From Bacteroidales bacterium UBA5621 (GTDB lineage Bacteria > Bacteroidota > Bacteroidia > Bacteroidales > VadinHA17), in contig DIKJ01000115.1 of NCBI GenBank assembly GCA_002424525.1, forward strand, positions 1 through 16,334: 16,334 bases of DNA, given 5' to 3'. The notes beneath the pieces are model-generated. The model searched no databases. It saw nothing but the letters and a program-made list of their open reading frames with translations, and was not told the DNA's origin. Below, piece by piece: positions 14,665 to 16,334 of this stretch; the stretch's first letter is position 1, and each line of letters opens with the position of its first letter. The position numbers and the translations under genes are program-made.

Positions 14665-16074
14665 TCAGGGTTCAATTATTTCGATGTTGTACTTTATTGC
14701 TGATCTGGCCTCTTCGGGGGAGGAGGCGTTGCCGCAAGCTGACTGGACGAAAAGGGAGGCGCCAAGGACGGTGGTCTCCTTCTGGTCGATTATCCTGACA
14801 GGAACTCCTGTGCGTTCTGCCCTTAATTTGTTCCAGAGCCTGTTTTTCGAACCGCCCCCGACACACAGAATGCTTTCGGTTTTAAAGCCACCGGCGGTTT
14901 CAAGGGCGCTCTTGCCTTCTGCAAGCCTTTCTGCAAGCGCTTCGAGCATCGCACGATATATCTCTCCCCTGGTCGATTCCATGGTCAGTCCGAGGATCTC
15001 CCCTCCGGGCTTCCCCTTTAGCTCTTCATAAAACTTCGGAGTAACTTTCACACCTTTACAGCCTGGCGGGACAGCTTCGGCCTCGGAGATCATCACCTCA
15101 TAGACGTCGTCCTTCACATCGTGATAGAAATTCCTGCGTGCCCACTCAAGCACACCGGAAGCTATCCACTGGTTGCCGATATTATAAAGTCCCGGCCTGG
15201 AATCGAGCTCGGTCGTTATACCCATTTTAAGCTGTTCTTCATCCGACCTGAATTTCTCCGAGCGTACCATAAGGATCTCCCAGGTGCCGGAGCTGAGCAC
15301 AGGCTGGTTTTTTTCAGCTCCTGATCCGAAAACCGCAAACTGTGTATCATGGCCTGTAGCTACAACGGGAGTTCCCCGGGGGATTCCGGTTTCTGCCGAG
15401 GCTCCCTGAGTAATCGTCCCGGTGATGGTTCCGGGTTCAACCGCGATACCGAGTTTTTCAACCGGGAAACCGGTCCTCCGGCATATGTTACCGGAAAACT
15501 GCCTGGCCGACTGGTCCGTCAGCATGGAGGTGCCTGCCATCGTGATATCATTCACCATTTCTCCTGTAAGCCTGTATGAGAAGAGGGAGGGCATGAAAAG
15601 GAACCTGTGAGCTTTTTCTGTCAGTTCCGGTTTTTGTTCAGCGAACCAGATAAGCTTGTTTATTGTATTGAATGTGAAAGGCAATACGCCGCTTTCCCTG
15701 TAGAGATCAGCAAGCGGGATATACTTTCCGATGTTCGCCATAATGGGGATAGTTCTCTCACATTGCCATGAGATAACCGGATAAAGCATTTCTCCCGAAC
15801 TGTCGACCAGGGTGCCGTCCACTCCGAATGTTGTTACGGTTACGCCTGCGATATCATTTCTGTTGATCCTGCCGACAACCTCCCGGGAAGCAAGGCACAT
15901 TTTTTCCCATATCTCGTTCACATCCCAGATCCGGAAGGATGGGTAATAAGGGTCCGGCCGGGTATTGTTGGGGTACGATCCGGATGCAACTATACTGCCT
16001 CTTGAGCTGACCGCTATTACCCGTACGTTTGTAGCACCGCAATCGAACACAAGAACGATATCTCCGCCGGGCAT
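14665..16074 (-). CDS. fucK: L-fuculokinase (FGGY carbohydrate kinase)
   Basis: 469 residues, close to the roughly 480 of E. coli FucK, with which long stretches agree from memory: FDCGATNVRVIAV (10-22), VTTFGVDGTLVD, NDITMAGTSML, GHDTQFAVFGSGAE (Asp243 is the conserved FGGY catalytic aspartate), VLSSGTWEILMVRS (259-272), QWIASGVLEWARR and VGGGSKNRLWN (405-415). It phosphorylates L-fuculose to L-fuculose-1-phosphate in the cytoplasm, the second step of fucose use after fucose isomerase and before fuculose-1-phosphate aldolase. Rhamnulokinase is the closest alternative but fits these motifs less well. No fucI, fucA or transporter is visible in the window. The ATG lies 3 nt after the stop of the upstream small membrane protein gene, implying co-transcription. 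A heptamer repeat follows immediately downstream. Confidence 0.92.
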   Translation of the reverse strand: MPGGDIVLVFDCGATNVRVIAVSSRGSIVASGSYPNNTRPDPYYPSFRIWDVNEIWEKMCLASREVVGRINRNDIAGVTVTTFGVDGTLVDSSGEMLYPVISWQCERTIPIMANIGKYIPLADLYRESGVLPFTFNTINKLIWFAEQKPELTEKAHRFLFMPSLFSYRLTGEMVNDITMAGTSMLTDQSARQFSGNICRRTGFPVEKLGIAVEPGTITGTITQGASAETGIPRGTPVVATGHDTQFAVFGSGAEKNQPVLSSGTWEILMVRSEKFRSDEEQLKMGITTELDSRPGLYNIGNQWIASGVLEWARRNFYHDVKDDVYEVMISEAEAVPPGCKGVKVTPKFYEELKGKPGGEILGLTMESTRGEIYRAMLEALAERLAEGKSALETAGGFKTESILCVGGGSKNRLWNKLRAERTGVPVRIIDQKETTVLGASLFVQSACGNASSPEEARSAIKYNIEIIEP

Positions 16075-16077
16075 GAT

Positions 16078-16334
16078 TCAGGGCTTCAGGAATGACATTG
16101 AAGTACCTGCAAAAACCAGTGCCGCAAGATATATCACGATCACGATAATTGCCAGAAGACCGATATAGGTAAAATAAGTGCGGAGGTTTTTAAAAGCTTT
16201 GCCTAGTTCCACACTGTCAAGCTTTGACACGCCCCTGGAAGTGTGTTTCGAGAAGCGGTAAAGGAAAAAGACCGGGAAGAAATAGATAGCAGCTATTACC
16301 AGGAGCATGAGTATCACAAGTGATTCCGGTATTC
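16078..16334 (-). CDS. Small two-helix membrane protein (DUF5362-like), 5' end outside the window
   Basis: The frame is open from the right edge of the window to a TGA at 16078-16080. A GTG at 16317 could start it, but the frame continues upstream (I-P-E-S-L before it), so the real start is probably beyond 16334. It has two membrane helices (ILMLLVIAAIYFFPVFFLY and YIGLLAIIVIVIYLAALVFA) joined by a charged loop with KLDSVELGKAFKNLRTYFTY. This resembles DUF5362-type proteins of Bacteroidota; the function is unknown. It ends 3 nt before fucK, so the two are likely transcribed together. Confidence 0.65.
   Translation of the reverse strand, partial: IPESLVILMLLVIAAIYFFPVFFLYRFSKHTSRGVSKLDSVELGKAFKNLRTYFTYIGLLAIIVIVIYLAALVFAGTSMSFLKP

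Overview
The window (about 16.3 kb, moderate GC) looks like a chromosomal segment of an anaerobic member of the Bacteroidota, probably Bacteroidales or a relative. The reasons are a PorP/SprF-family outer-membrane protein of the type IX secretion/gliding group, a PD40-repeat protein, a DUF4956 protein, a TPR protein with a FlgO/TolB-like module, and several intergenic TAnnTTTG (-7) promoter motifs instead of sigma70-type sites. No phage genes, transposase genes, rRNA, tRNA or CRISPR arrays were seen.

Layout. Positions 1-3017 (all minus) hold the 5' end of a lipoprotein gene, an intergenic stretch carrying a broken plus-strand ATPase-like remnant, a periplasmic PD40-SPOR protein, and a PorP-like protein. 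The last two form an apparent two-gene operon (PorP first) that looks like a cell-envelope module anchored to peptidoglycan. Positions 3157-6228 (plus) hold one large ABCG-like half-transporter with TerB-like and FHA-like N-terminal domains. It is divergent from the PorP operon and convergent with the next gene. From 6241 to the end every gene is on the minus strand. In transcription order from the right these are: a truncated small membrane protein, fucK (L-fuculokinase), a D-amino-acid aminotransferase, lysS, a DUF4956 membrane protein, a FlgO/TPR membrane protein, a 75-residue protein of unknown function, a B12-binding-type radical SAM protein, and a VTT/YqaA-like membrane protein.

The genes do not form one pathway. 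The recognisable functional units are the PorP/PD40-SPOR envelope pair, the fucose-pathway kinase with its tightly linked membrane protein, a possible dat-lysS transcription unit, and the unexplained TPR / 75-aa / radical SAM trio. No convincing new multi-gene system is visible. The most unusual signals lie between genes: (i) a 29-bp palindromic repeat present twice at 54-bp spacing, one copy of which supplies the last codons and stop of the radical SAM gene; (ii) eight in-phase CCCTGNN heptamers just after fucK, which on the transcript strand make eight GGG tracts with 4-nt loops (a candidate G-quadruplex); (iii) a degenerate 8-bp tandem repeat upstream of the DUF4956 gene; and (iv) a frameshifted N-terminal fragment resembling a Bacteroidota AAA-type ATPase. 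Domain calls come from reading the translated sequence and from memory of the families; no database search was possible.
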